This document shows positions 33,512 through 41,368 of a stretch of 64,000 nucleotides of DNA, in pieces (position 1 is the stretch's first letter; each line of letters begins with the position of its first letter). The stretch is taken from positions 62,001-126,000 of the forward strand of contig NZ_BDBP01000012.1 in NCBI RefSeq assembly GCF_001613045.1, in the 5' to 3' direction. The notes under the pieces were generated by a model. That model saw only the letters and a program-made list of their open reading frames with translations. It searched no databases and was not told the origin of the DNA. The DNA is from Nocardia lijiangensis NBRC 108240. Lineage in GTDB: Bacteria; Actinomycetota; Actinomycetes; Mycobacteriales; Mycobacteriaceae. A program made the position numbers and the translations under genes.

Positions 33512-34369
33512 TCAGGTGACGGGACTGCGGCGTTCGAGCAGGACGGTGTCGCGCCAGGTGCCGTGGTGTTGGGCGATGCGTTCGCGTACGCCGATGGTGC
33601 GATATCCGGCGGAGTGGTGCAGGGCGATGCCGGCGCGGTTCTCGGGGAATATCGAGGTCTGCAAGGTCCAGAGTCCGGCTTCGTCGGCGGCGATGACCTG
33701 CTTGTGCAGCAGCGCCTTTCCGACACCGCGTCCGCGCATGTCCTCGGCGACGTAGACGGAGTTCTCCGCGACCCCGCCGTAGTAGTCACGCTGCGAGACC
33801 GGGCGCAGCGTCGCCCATCCGACCACGGCGCCGTCGATCTCGGCGACCCAGCGATGTCCGGGCAGCCATTCGGCGTCGAGGGCGTCGCGGCCGGGGACCT
33901 CGGTGGCGAAAGTGGCGTTACCGGTCGCAATGCCTTCGCCGTAGATGCGTAGGACGGGGTCCCAGTCGGCGTCGGTCATCGCACGCACGGAGACGTCCTC
34001 GGGGAGGTCGGTGGGGCAGCAGGGCCGCTGGGTGAGTACGCCCATGACAGCGTCGGCGGCATGCGGCAGGCCAGTGCAGCAGGCGGGGTTGACCATCACC
34101 ACGGTGGAGGTGCGGTCCTTATGGACGCTGACGAACCCGACGTCGGCGAGCTTGCGCACGTGATGCGACACCGTGGGCTGTCCGATGCCGAGGGCTTCGG
34201 TGAGTTCGCCGATGGTGATCCCGGCCGGGCGGCTGGCGACCTGGTGCAGCAGCCGTACCCGTGTCGGGTCGGCCAGGCAGGCGAACCACGCGGCGTACGT
34301 GCTCGCGTCGCTGGTCGAGAGCGCATCGAGGCGCTCGGTGCGCAGGACGGGCATCTCGAGATCGGTCAT
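33512..34369 (-). CDS. ArsR regulator fused to a GNAT acetyltransferase
   Basis: 285 aa. Residues 1-115 are an ArsR-type winged helix (LADPTRVRLLHQVASR, IGQPTVSHHVRKLADVGFV) with Cys pairs at 97-98 and 117-118. Residues ~127-285 are a GNAT domain of the ArsN/phosphinothricin-acetyltransferase type (VRAMTDADWDPVLRIYGEGI, VYVAEDMRGRGVGKALLHKQ with the acetyl-CoA loop R-G-R-G-V-G). The fusion suggests one protein that senses a metal(loid) and modifies an organoarsenical, or another amino-group substrate. It is divergent from the FAD oxidoreductase across three operator copies. Confidence 0.88.
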   Translation of the reverse strand: MTDLEMPVLRTERLDALSTSDASTYAAWFACLADPTRVRLLHQVASRPAGITIGELTEALGIGQPTVSHHVRKLADVGFVSVHKDRTSTVVMVNPACCTGLPHAADAVMGVLTQRPCCPTDLPEDVSVRAMTDADWDPVLRIYGEGIATGNATFATEVPGRDALDAEWLPGHRWVAEIDGAVVGWATLRPVSQRDYYGGVAENSVYVAEDMRGRGVGKALLHKQVIAADEAGLWTLQTSIFPENRAGIALHHSAGYRTIGVRERIAQHHGTWRDTVLLERRSPVT

Positions 34370-34380
34370 CACACGATTGT

Positions 34381-34456
34381 ATCGACGATCATCGATGGTT
34401 GCATTCATCGATGACCGTCGATACAGTTCGAAGTTGATTGATCGATGACCGTCGAT
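34381..34456. promoter_or_regulatory. three copies of a 16-bp ArsR-type palindrome
   Basis: ATCGATGACCGTCGAT occurs at 34407-34422 and 34441-34456; its reverse complement with one change, ATCGACGATCATCGAT, is at 34381-34396. Centres are 26 and 34 bases apart in the 101-base gap between the ArsR-GNAT gene and the FAD oxidoreductase. These are the obvious binding sites of the ArsR-GNAT protein. Confidence 0.75.
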
Positions 34457-34470
34457 GAAAGGATCGGATC

Positions 34471-35823
34471 ATGAACGAACTGCCTGTCGTCGTAGTAGGA
34501 GCAGGACCGATCGGCCTGGCCGCCGCCGCTCAACTCCGCGAACGTGAGCTCCCTGTTGTGGTATTCGAACGCGGTGCCGCCGCCGGGGCCGCGGTGTCGC
34601 AGTGGAACCACGTGCGCGTGTTCTCCCGCTGGGGCGAACTCATCGACCCCGCGGCGCGCCGCCTCCTCGACACCACCGGCTGGAGCGCCCCCGCCGAGAA
34701 CAGCTACCCGACCGGGCAGGACTGGGCCCGTGACTACCTGATTCCCCTGGCCACCGCGCTCGGCGACATCGTGCGCGTGGGCACCGAGGTCGTCGGCGTG
34801 GCCCGTCGTGGGCGTGACCTGGTCGTGGACTCCGGCCGCGACAGCGAACCGCTGTCGGTGCACATCCGCGACGCCGACGGCACCGAGGACCGGGTGCTGG
34901 CGCGTGCGGTGATCGATGCCTCCGGCACCTGGGGCACACCGAATCCCCTTGGCGGTGAAGGACTTCCGGCGCTCGGGGAAGCCGCTGCTGGTGAGGTGAT
35001 CGAGCACCGGGTGCCCGACCTCGACAATCCACAGGTGCGTGCCCGCTACGCCGGACGCCACATCGTGATCGCCGGAAGCGGGCATTCCGCGCTCACCGCC
35101 ATCGTTGCTCTGGCCGGGCTCGCCGAGAGGGAGCCGGGGACCCTCATCAGTTGGGTGCTGCGTCGTGGGGATGTCGCCGACACCTTCGGCGGCGGCGCGG
35201 CCGATCAGTTGCCCGCGCGGGGCGCGCTGGGACAGCGGGCGAAGGCAGCGGTGGAGGCCGGGCATCTGCGGGTGGTGACCGGATTCCGCACCGCCGCGAT
35301 CGAACCCGACACCAGCGGCCGCTACTCCCTGGTCTCCGACACCGGGCAGCGCCTCGAGGATGTGGATCGGGTGGTGGTGTTGACCGGGTTCCGGCCCGAC
35401 CTGTCGTGGCTGTCGGAGATCCGCCTCGGCCTCGATCCAGTCCTACAAGCCCCAACCCAGCTGGCACCGTTGATCGACCCGAACGTGCACTCCTGCGGCA
35501 CCGTCTACCCCCACGGCGTCACCGAACTCTCCCACCCGGAACCGAACGTGTATCTGGCCGGGATGAAAAGCTACGGCCGCGCCCCGACCTTCCTGGCGAT
35601 GACCGGCTACGAACAGGTCCGCTCCATCGCCGCCGCTCTGGCCGGTGACCACGAATCGGCCACCCGCGTCGAACTCAGCTTGCCCGACACCGGCGTCTGC
35701 GGTGGTGCCGGAGTCTTCGACGACCCCAACTCCGCCACCGCGGACAATGCCGACAGTGGTGGTGGCTGCTGCGGTACATCGCAACCGGAGTTGATCACCC
35801 TGACCGCCCCCGCGCGGGTGTGA
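34471..35823 (+). CDS. FAD-dependent oxidoreductase of an arsenic locus
   Basis: 450 aa. Two dinucleotide folds: GAGPIG (10-15) and GSGHSA (202-207), the monooxygenase/thioredoxin-reductase-like layout. The C-terminus carries a CC pair (433-434) in SGGGCCGTSQ and a further Cys in TGVCGGAG, suggesting thiol or metal contact. It is widely seen in actinobacterial ars loci with an MFS gene. A role in oxidising or reducing an arsenical before export is inferred from the neighbours. AAAGGATCGG precedes the ATG; the promoter lies in the three-operator gap. Confidence 0.82.
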   Translation: MNELPVVVVGAGPIGLAAAAQLRERELPVVVFERGAAAGAAVSQWNHVRVFSRWGELIDPAARRLLDTTGWSAPAENSYPTGQDWARDYLIPLATALGDIVRVGTEVVGVARRGRDLVVDSGRDSEPLSVHIRDADGTEDRVLARAVIDASGTWGTPNPLGGEGLPALGEAAAGEVIEHRVPDLDNPQVRARYAGRHIVIAGSGHSALTAIVALAGLAEREPGTLISWVLRRGDVADTFGGGAADQLPARGALGQRAKAAVEAGHLRVVTGFRTAAIEPDTSGRYSLVSDTGQRLEDVDRVVVLTGFRPDLSWLSEIRLGLDPVLQAPTQLAPLIDPNVHSCGTVYPHGVTELSHPEPNVYLAGMKSYGRAPTFLAMTGYEQVRSIAAALAGDHESATRVELSLPDTGVCGGAGVFDDPNSATADNADSGGGCCGTSQPELITLTAPARV

Positions 35824-35827
35824 CCCG

Positions 35828-37045
35828 TTGAACGACATCACTGTTGCCCCGCAGACCGGTGGCCTCACCGCTGCCGGTCTGCGGCGGGTGCTGACGATCC
35901 TGTGCCTGACCGAGATCACCAGCTGGGGAATCCTCTACTACGCCTTTCCCGTCCTGTCGGTCTCGATCACCGAGGACACCGGCTGGTCGGCACCGACCAT
36001 CACCGCAGCCTTCTCCCTGAGCCAACTCGCGGCCGCGCTCACCGGAATCCCGGTCGGACGCCTCGTCGACCGCATCGGCCCCCGCGCCATCATGACCCTC
36101 GGATCCATCCTCGCCATCCCCTCGCTCGTCGTCGTGGCGACCGCACCGAACCTGGTGCTGTTCTTCATCGGGTGGATCGCCGCCGGGATCGCGATGGGCG
36201 CGGTGCTCTACCCACCCGCCTTCGCCGCGCTGACCCGCTGGTACGGGACCGGGCATGTGAAAGCGTTGATGATCCTGACCCTGGCCGCCGGACTTGCCAG
36301 CACCGTCTTCGCGCCCCTGACCGCCGCACTGGTGCAGCACGCCGATTGGCGCGCAACCTATCTCGTCCTCGCCGCAGTTCTGGCCATGGTGACGATCCCC
36401 GCCCACTGGATCGGCTTGCACGGACCCTGGCCGGAACCGCCCCCACCGGCCAACAGCTTCCACGCCGACCACAATGCCGTGTCGCGCAGTCCCGCGTTCC
36501 TGGCACTGGTGATCGCCCTGAGCTTGGGTGCGTTCACCGCCTTCGCCGGGGTATTCAACCTGGTGCCGCTGCTGATCGAACGCGGATTCTCCCCGGCGCT
36601 GGCCGCGCTCACCCTCGGTCTCGGCGGCGCCGGACAAGTCCTCGGCCGCATCGGCTACCTCCCACTCGCTGCCGCCACCGGCCCCCGCCCCCGCATCGTC
36701 GCGGCCTTCGCCGCGACCGCCGCCACGACCGCACTGCTCGGACTCGGCACCACCGTCATGGTCCTGATCGGCGTCTCTATCGGTGCCGGGCTCGTGCGCG
36801 GGATCATGACCCTCATCCAGGCCACCGCGATCACCGAACGTTGGGGCGCAACACATTACGGCCGCCTCAACGGACTCATGTCCGCGCCGGTGGTCATCGT
36901 CATGGCGTTGGCGCCGTGGGCGGGCACCGCCCTCACCCGCGTGACGGGCAGCTACGCCAACACCTACCTCGTTCTCGCCGCCCTGGCCGTCGTCGCCGCG
37001 ACCGTCGCGCTCGCCTCCACACCCCGCCACGACCTACCCATCTGA
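35828..37045 (+). CDS. MFS transporter of the arsenic locus
   Basis: 405 aa, 12 predicted helices. The loop 2-3 motif GRLVDRIGPRAIMTLGS is MFS motif A. The start is TTG 35828, four bases after the oxidoreductase stop, so translation is coupled. Helix-rich sequence (LVLFFIGWIAAGIAMGAVLY, LAALTLGLGGAGQVLGRIGY) resembles monocarboxylate/OFA-type MFS proteins. Substrate prediction rests on position: export of a methylated or otherwise modified arsenical or antimonial is plausible. Confidence 0.82.
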   Translation: MNDITVAPQTGGLTAAGLRRVLTILCLTEITSWGILYYAFPVLSVSITEDTGWSAPTITAAFSLSQLAAALTGIPVGRLVDRIGPRAIMTLGSILAIPSLVVVATAPNLVLFFIGWIAAGIAMGAVLYPPAFAALTRWYGTGHVKALMILTLAAGLASTVFAPLTAALVQHADWRATYLVLAAVLAMVTIPAHWIGLHGPWPEPPPPANSFHADHNAVSRSPAFLALVIALSLGAFTAFAGVFNLVPLLIERGFSPALAALTLGLGGAGQVLGRIGYLPLAAATGPRPRIVAAFAATAATTALLGLGTTVMVLIGVSIGAGLVRGIMTLIQATAITERWGATHYGRLNGLMSAPVVIVMALAPWAGTALTRVTGSYANTYLVLAALAVVAATVALASTPRHDLPI

Positions 37046-37063
37046 TCCTCGAGGACACAACCA

Positions 37064-37436
37064 GTGACCACCGGCTACGACGCCCTCGTCATCGGTGGCG
37101 GCCAATCAGGACTGGCCGCCACCCACCACCTGCGCAAACACGGCCTCACCGTCGCCCTGCTGGAAGCAGGACCCGAACCCGTCGGGTCCTGGCCGCACTA
37201 CTACGACAGCCTCACCCTGTTCTCACCCGCCCGATACAGTGCCCTGCCCGGCCTGCTGTTCCCCGGCGACCCCGACCACTACCCACACCGCGACGACGTC
37301 ATCGACGATCTACGCCAGTACGCGAAAACTCTCGACGCCGACATCCACACCCACCAGCGCGTCGACACCGTCACCCACAACGGCCACCTGTTCACCGCCC
37401 ACACCGACACCGGGGCCAGCTTCACCGCACCCAGCT
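37064..37436 (+). pseudogene. arsO: 5' part of an ArsO-like flavin monooxygenase
   Basis: GTG 37064 starts VTTGYDALVIGGGQSGLAAT, then VALLEAGPEPVGSWPHYYDS and LTLFSPARYSALPG as in ArsO/flavin-binding monooxygenases (about 350 aa). After TDTGASFTAP, near 37430, the sequence becomes unrelated and the open frame ends at 37600. The NADPH-binding half is gone. It lies 18 bases after the MFS gene, so it was the third gene of the operon before truncation. Confidence 0.75.
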
Positions 37437-37661
37437 GTTGCGTGGCGCGAGCACCACGTCCGAGATCGACGTCGCCGCCCGGTCGAACCCGAAGATCCGC
37501 CCACAGCTTCAGTTTGCGAGACGAGATCGTCTGCCGGGTACCGGCCCGCAAATCCGTGGTGTCGAGGGTTTTGCGTCCAATTCGAGGCTGGTTCGTCTGA
37601 GGAAGCGGACTCCCATCCACTCCGGGTGTGAGCACACCTTCTTCCGAGAGGAATCCTTGCG
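37437..37661. other. junction segment of unknown origin
   Basis: 225 bases between the truncated ArsO-like gene and the ABC-exporter leader. No frame on either strand gives a recognisable family. It joins the ars half to the ABC/mercury half of the island and probably marks a recombination point. No IS ends or direct repeats were seen by eye. Confidence 0.5.
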
Positions 37662-37715
37662 ATGGCCATCTACCTGTTCAACCGCTTCGCCGATCACCTC
37701 GGGGGTGTGCGATGA
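37662..37715 (+). CDS. 17-codon leader ORF before the ABC exporter
   Basis: ATG 37662 (AGAGGAA 9 bases upstream) encodes MAIYLFNRFADHLGGVR and stops at TGA 37713-37715, which overlaps the ATG of the ABC ATPase (ATGA). It may be a leader peptide that couples translation, or the stub of a lost upstream gene. No other ribosome site precedes the ATPase start. Confidence 0.45.
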   Translation: MAIYLFNRFADHLGGVR

Positions 37716-38638
37716 CCGCGCCAGCCGTGGTGGTCGAGGATCTGCACGTCGCCTACGGCAGAACCTGGGCACTCGACGGTGTCGATCTGGAAGTTGCCGC
37801 GGGGACGACGCTCGGGGTGCTCGGCCACAACGGTGCCGGTAAGACCACCTTGATCCGCGCTCTCACGACCCTGGTGCGTCCCACGGTGGGGCGTGTGGAG
37901 ATCGGGGGCCGTGACGTGGTGGCCGATGCTACCGAGGTCCGCCGCCGGATCGGGGTGACCGGTCAATACGCCGGACTCGACGAATTCCTCACCGCGCGCG
38001 AGAATTTGGAGCTGATCGGACGCCTGGCCGGGCTGCGTCGCCGCGCACGCCCGCGCGCTGAGGCGTTGATCGACCGGCTCGGGCTGCACGAGTACGCGGC
38101 CCGGCGAATCGGGGAACTCTCGGGCGGTTCCCGACGCCGCGTCGACCTGGCCGCGAGCCTTGTCGGTGCCCCGTCGGTTCTGTTCCTCGACGAGCCGACC
38201 ACCGGTCTGGACCCCCTGGCCCGCGCCGGACTGTGGGACGTCGTCGACGAGCTCACCACCGCGGGCACCACCGTGGTGCTCACGACCCAATATCTGGAGG
38301 AAGCCGACCGCCTCGCCGATGACATCGTGGTCCTGAACCGCGGCCACATCGCTGCCCGCGGAACCCCCGCCGAGCTGAAACAGATCGTCGGCGGCAAGGT
38401 TGTGCACGTCACCGTCCCGGTCCACCAGGTCGCGGAGCTGCCGTTCACCCCGGACACCGACCGGGCCGACGGCACCCGAGCACGGGTGTCGGTCACCGTC
38501 GAGGACGCCCCCACCGCGACCGCGCTGGTCGCTGATCTCCATCGCGGCGGTCTCGACGTCACCGATCTGGATGTGACGTCCCCGAGCCTCGACGACGTCT
38601 TCACTCATCTCACCCACACCACCGGAGCCCACCGATGA
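37712..38638 (+). CDS. DrrA-like ABC transporter ATP-binding protein
   Basis: 308 aa. Walker A GHNGAGKTT, Q-loop region TGQYAGLDEFLTARENL, signature LSGGSRRRVDLAASL and Walker B VLFLDEPTTGLDP are intact. The C-terminal extension (VVHVTVPVHQVAELPF onward) is the DrrA-type domain. It powers an ABC-2 exporter of hydrophobic drugs or lipids. It is coupled to the leader ORF upstream and overlaps the permease by four bases. Confidence 0.92.
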   Translation: MTAPAVVVEDLHVAYGRTWALDGVDLEVAAGTTLGVLGHNGAGKTTLIRALTTLVRPTVGRVEIGGRDVVADATEVRRRIGVTGQYAGLDEFLTARENLELIGRLAGLRRRARPRAEALIDRLGLHEYAARRIGELSGGSRRRVDLAASLVGAPSVLFLDEPTTGLDPLARAGLWDVVDELTTAGTTVVLTTQYLEEADRLADDIVVLNRGHIAARGTPAELKQIVGGKVVHVTVPVHQVAELPFTPDTDRADGTRARVSVTVEDAPTATALVADLHRGGLDVTDLDVTSPSLDDVFTHLTHTTGAHR

Positions 38639-39447
38639 CCACCACAACCATGACCGCCCTCGGGCGTTCCCCGATCGGGAACCAACTCGCCGCCCTGACT
38701 GTCCGGAACCTGCGCACCAGCGCCCGCGTCCCGCAGCTGCTGATGTTCTCGCTGACCATGCCGATGGCGATGCTCGTGCTGTTCAGCCAGGTCTTCCGCA
38801 GCGTCGCCGCCGGACCCGGCTTCCCGCCCGGAGTCAGCTACATCGACTTCCTCACCCCGGCCATGCTCGCGGTCTCCACGGTGATGGCCGGCACCAACGC
38901 CGGAGTTTCCGCCGCGATCGACCACACCAACGGCCTGCACGACCGCTTCGCGGCCCTGCCGATGCGAGCGACGTTGCCCGGGATGGCTCGCACCATCAAC
39001 GAGGCCGTCTTCACCCTCGCTCGAGCTGCGCTGCTCGGGATCGCCGCGGTGCTGCTGGGTTTCGGCTTCCACGGCACCGCCGTGGATGCCGTTGCCGCAA
39101 TCGGGGTTCTGGTGGTGCTGGCGGGGGCGATGAGCGCTCTGTTCGGGCTGATCGGGGACCGGCTACGCCGCCCCGATGTGGTGCAGTTCGCCGGGATGAT
39201 GGTGATGATGCCGCTGATGTTCGTCTCGAGTGCGTTCGCGCCGATCGAGACCATGCCCGGCTGGATGCAGGCCATGGCCACGGTGAATCCGGTCGCACAC
39301 GCCACCGACGCCCTGCGCGGGCATGTACTCGGCACTGCCACCTCCGCGGACACTGCCACCGCTCTGATCGCGGCGATCGGACTGTGGGCCATGGTCACCG
39401 TTGCCCCCGTCCTACCCCGCCTGGTTCGGCCGACCCGTGCTCACTGA
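38635..39447 (+). CDS. DrrB-like ABC-2 permease
   Basis: 270 aa, six predicted helices. LLMFSLTMPMAMLVLFSQVF, YIDFLTPAMLAVSTVMAGTN, LIGDRLRRPDVVQFAGMMVM and the EMMPGW-like PIETMPGWMQAMATVNPVAH loop with the NP motif are characteristic of DrrB permeases. It forms the membrane half of the exporter with the preceding ATPase (ATGA overlap). The substrate is unknown; position in a metal island suggests efflux of a toxicant. Confidence 0.9.
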   Translation: MTTTTMTALGRSPIGNQLAALTVRNLRTSARVPQLLMFSLTMPMAMLVLFSQVFRSVAAGPGFPPGVSYIDFLTPAMLAVSTVMAGTNAGVSAAIDHTNGLHDRFAALPMRATLPGMARTINEAVFTLARAALLGIAAVLLGFGFHGTAVDAVAAIGVLVVLAGAMSALFGLIGDRLRRPDVVQFAGMMVMMPLMFVSSAFAPIETMPGWMQAMATVNPVAHATDALRGHVLGTATSADTATALIAAIGLWAMVTVAPVLPRLVRPTRAH

Positions 39448-39464
39448 ACCAACGACACACCTGT

Positions 39465-39497
39465 CCCGTCCTTTCTCTTCGGCAGGGGAAGGACGGG
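39465..39497 (+). terminator. hairpin after the ABC exporter
   Basis: CCCGTCCTT and AAGGACGGG form a perfect 9-bp stem around 15 bases, starting 17 bases after the permease stop. No clear T-run follows. Probable end of the exporter operon. Confidence 0.5.
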
Positions 39498-39544
39498 GCG
39501 GGCTTGGTGGGTGCGCTGTTCAGCCGGGGCCGGGCACGCCGATG

Positions 39545-39570
39545 GCCTCTACCCGTGAGGGGGTAGAGGC
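39545..39570. repeat. 10-bp inverted repeat
   Basis: GCCTCTACCC and GGGTAGAGGC enclose GTGAGG. It could be a second terminator, or a dyad of the MerR-operator kind (TACCC/GGGTA arms). It lies 53 bases beyond the stop of the small minus-strand ORF at 39623-39715, so it could also end that transcript. Confidence 0.55.
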
Positions 39571-39622
39571 ACGGCTGCGGTGCTGGATCAGCGGATACGC
39601 CCGCTGCGGGCGTCGGCGGCGC

Positions 39623-39715
39623 TCATGCGGCGGCGTCGAGCAGATGCAGTTCCTCCGCCACGATCAGATCGACCTCTTCCTCGGTCAGATCCGACAACAG
39701 ATGTGTGGTCAGCAT
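39623..39715 (-). CDS. 30-aa small ORF, possible peptide
   Basis: MLTTHLLSDLTEEEVDLIVA followed by EELHLLDAAA. It has an unusually strong ribosome site (GAGGAGG, 10 bases before the ATG), and the peptide is amphipathic, Leu/Glu-rich and acidic. It is divergent from the SigZ-like gene and ends near a hairpin. It could be a regulatory or precursor peptide, or the start of a lost gene. No family recognised. Confidence 0.5.
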   Translation of the reverse strand: MLTTHLLSDLTEEEVDLIVAEELHLLDAAA

Positions 39716-39920
39716 CGCTCTCTCACCTCCTCACCGCGCTTGTTGATTCGTCGAATCGGAGAACCCGACATCGACATCGGCACCCATACAGACGTGACAC
39801 CCCGCAGATGGACGCAGGACGGGCCCGGATCGCGGTCGACGTCTTCGGTGCTGTTGAGCAGAAATGCAGGCTCGCGATCGTGACGGCAGGCGAGGAAGCT
39901 GAAGGCGGACAGGAGGCGAG

Positions 39921-40553
39921 ATGATGAACGAGACAGTGGCAACCACCGCGACCACGCCCCAGCACCAAAACAGTGATCTCGAGCAGCTGTGGCGCGACTT
40001 TTCCAGCGACCTGCGGGCCTTCATCGCCCGCCGTGTCCCGCGCCCGGAAGACGCCGACGACATCTTGTCGATCGTGTTTCTGCGGATGGCCAAAAACCTG
40101 GACAATCTGCGTGATCAGGACCGGCTGCTGGGGTGGATGTATGCCATCACCCGCAACGCGATCACCGACTACTATCGCTCAGCGCCTCACCGCCGCGAAC
40201 TGCCCGTCGACGCCATCCCGGACAACCCATCCAACGCTGCACTCGACACCGACGAAGCGGCGCAGAAGGAACTCGCCTCGTGCCTGGTGCCGATGCTGTC
40301 CGCGCTGCCCGCAGATCAAGCTGCCGCGGTGAAGATGGTCGACCTCGACGCCCGCACCCACGCCGCCGCCGCCAAGCAGGCGGGTATCTCGGTGTCCGGG
40401 ATGAAATCCCGCGTCCAACGCGGCCGCGCCGCTCTGCACGCCCAACTACACGCCTGCTGCCAGATCAGCCAGGACCACACCGGTCACGTGCACGACTACC
40501 AACCCCGCAGCGGAGAATGCGCGTGCGGGGACACACCACCCTCGGAGCAATAG
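39921..40553 (+). CDS. SigZ-like sigma factor with Cys-rich tail
   Basis: 210 aa. Region 2 is IARRVPRPEDADDILSIVFLRMAKNL and region 4 is LSALPADQAAAVKMVDLDARTHAAAAKQAGISVSGMKSRVQRGRAAL, typical of the SigZ group. The tail holds Cys179-Cys180 (ACCQIS) and Cys200/Cys202 (ECACG), with His residues between. This suggests direct metal or thiol sensing in place of an anti-sigma factor. AGGAGG stands 4-5 bases before the ATG. It converges with the Cys-rich peptide gene across a 38-bp palindrome. Confidence 0.82.
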   Translation: MMNETVATTATTPQHQNSDLEQLWRDFSSDLRAFIARRVPRPEDADDILSIVFLRMAKNLDNLRDQDRLLGWMYAITRNAITDYYRSAPHRRELPVDAIPDNPSNAALDTDEAAQKELASCLVPMLSALPADQAAAVKMVDLDARTHAAAAKQAGISVSGMKSRVQRGRAALHAQLHACCQISQDHTGHVHDYQPRSGECACGDTPPSEQ

Positions 40554-40609
40554 ACCGACACACCGGCCTGGGAACAGCGACCGGTCATCGGCATCCCCAC
40601 GACCAGACA

Positions 40610-40647
40610 AAGATGCGGTGCGAGCCACGTGGCTCGCACCGCATCTT
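40610..40647. terminator. perfect 38-bp palindrome, bidirectional terminator
   Basis: Two 19-base arms, starting AAGATGCGGTGCGAGCCAC and reading back as its exact complement, meet without a loop at 40628/40629. The site is 57 bases after the sigma-factor stop and 13 bases after the minus-strand peptide stop, as expected for a shared terminator. Confidence 0.8.
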
Positions 40648-40659
40648 GGCAGGTAAGGG

Positions 40660-40833
40660 CTACTGGCAGCCGCACCCGCCCCCGGCCGTTGCCGCCGGAG
40701 CGCAGCACGACGCCTTCTCGCTGTGATCGCAGCACGTGGTCTGCCGTTCGGTACTGCAACACGTCGGCGCCGCAGACTGCGCTGGCGCATCGGTTCGATC
40801 TGCCGCCTCGAACTCATTCGGGTTGGTGCTCAT
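40660..40833 (-). CDS. 57-aa Cys-rich peptide, possible metal-binding protein
   Basis: Eight Cys in 57 residues: CC pairs at 25-26, 34-35 and 43-44, exactly nine residues apart, then C54 and C56 in GGGCGCQ. The contexts PTCCSTE, TTCCDHS and ASCCAPA repeat. The first 20 residues are acidic and Cys-free. AAGGAG precedes the ATG. It is divergent from merR and may share its operator. A metallothionein-like or chaperone role for Hg or As is inferred from composition and position. Confidence 0.75.
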   Translation of the reverse strand: MSTNPNEFEAADRTDAPAQSAAPTCCSTERQTTCCDHSEKASCCAPAATAGGGCGCQ

Positions 40834-40928
40834 GGTGACTCCTTGATCCGTGGGGATGGGCACCAGGACAGACGAAGCAGAACAGGAAAGGACGCACCGC
40901 TGCCCTGGAATTTTCGTGGTCGTTGGTA

Positions 40929-40960
40929 TTGACCCTGTAGGTGGGTACAGGGTTGAGAAT
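40929..40960 (+). promoter_or_regulatory. MerR operator and promoter
   Basis: TTGACC (40929-40934), a 19-base spacer, and TGAGAA/GAGAAT (40954-40960). ACCCTGTA (40932-40939) and TACAGGGT (40946-40953) form a perfect 8-bp dyad inside the overlong spacer, the classical arrangement for MerR activators. The merR ATG at 40967 is at the predicted transcription start, so a leaderless mRNA is likely. Confidence 0.8.
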
Positions 40961-40966
40961 GGTGGC

Positions 40967-41368
40967 ATGCGAACCGGTGAGCTGGCCGCGCGAGCGCGGG
41001 TGAACGCGCAGACCCTGCGCTATTACGAGCGGCGCGGTCTGCTCACGCGCCCGCCACGGTCGCCGGGGGGCTACCGCAGCTACCCCGACAGTGCGGTGGA
41101 GACAGTGCGATTCGTCAAGCGAGCCCAGGAGTTGGGGTTCAGCCTCGACGAGATCGCGGAACTGCTGCAGCTAGCCGACGGCGGCCCCGACGACTGCGAC
41201 AGCGCTCGCGCTCTGGCCGAGGCCAGGATCACCCAGCTCGCGGAGCGGATCGCGGATCTGCAGCGTATGCAGCGATCGCTGACCGAGCTCATCGCCACCT
41301 GTCAGCTTCCGCCGGCCCGCCGGTCGTGCCCGATCCTGACCTCGCTACACCAGGGAGAGCATCCATGA
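40967..41368 (+). CDS. merR: mercury-responsive MerR regulator
   Basis: 133 aa. The N-terminal winged HTH is MRTGELAARARVNAQTLRYYERRGLL, followed by a dimerisation helix. The Hg(II) ligands are Cys77 (PDDCDSA), Cys112 (ATCQLPP) and Cys121 (RRSCPIL). Their spacings of 35 and 9 are identical to those of Tn501 MerR (82, 117, 126). It activates the promoter at 40929-40960. Its stop overlaps the merB start (ATGA). Confidence 0.94.
   Translation: MRTGELAARARVNAQTLRYYERRGLLTRPPRSPGGYRSYPDSAVETVRFVKRAQELGFSLDEIAELLQLADGGPDDCDSARALAEARITQLAERIADLQRMQRSLTELIATCQLPPARRSCPILTSLHQGEHP

Noticed and set aside
37437..37661. Possible transposon end beside the ArsO truncation
   Set aside because: No inverted ends, target duplications or transposase motifs could be identified.
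35902..37842. A 646-codon open frame across the MFS gene and ArsO fragment
   Set aside because: Its sequence is His/Arg/Pro repeats generated by the GC-rich third positions of the MFS gene; no recognisable domain.
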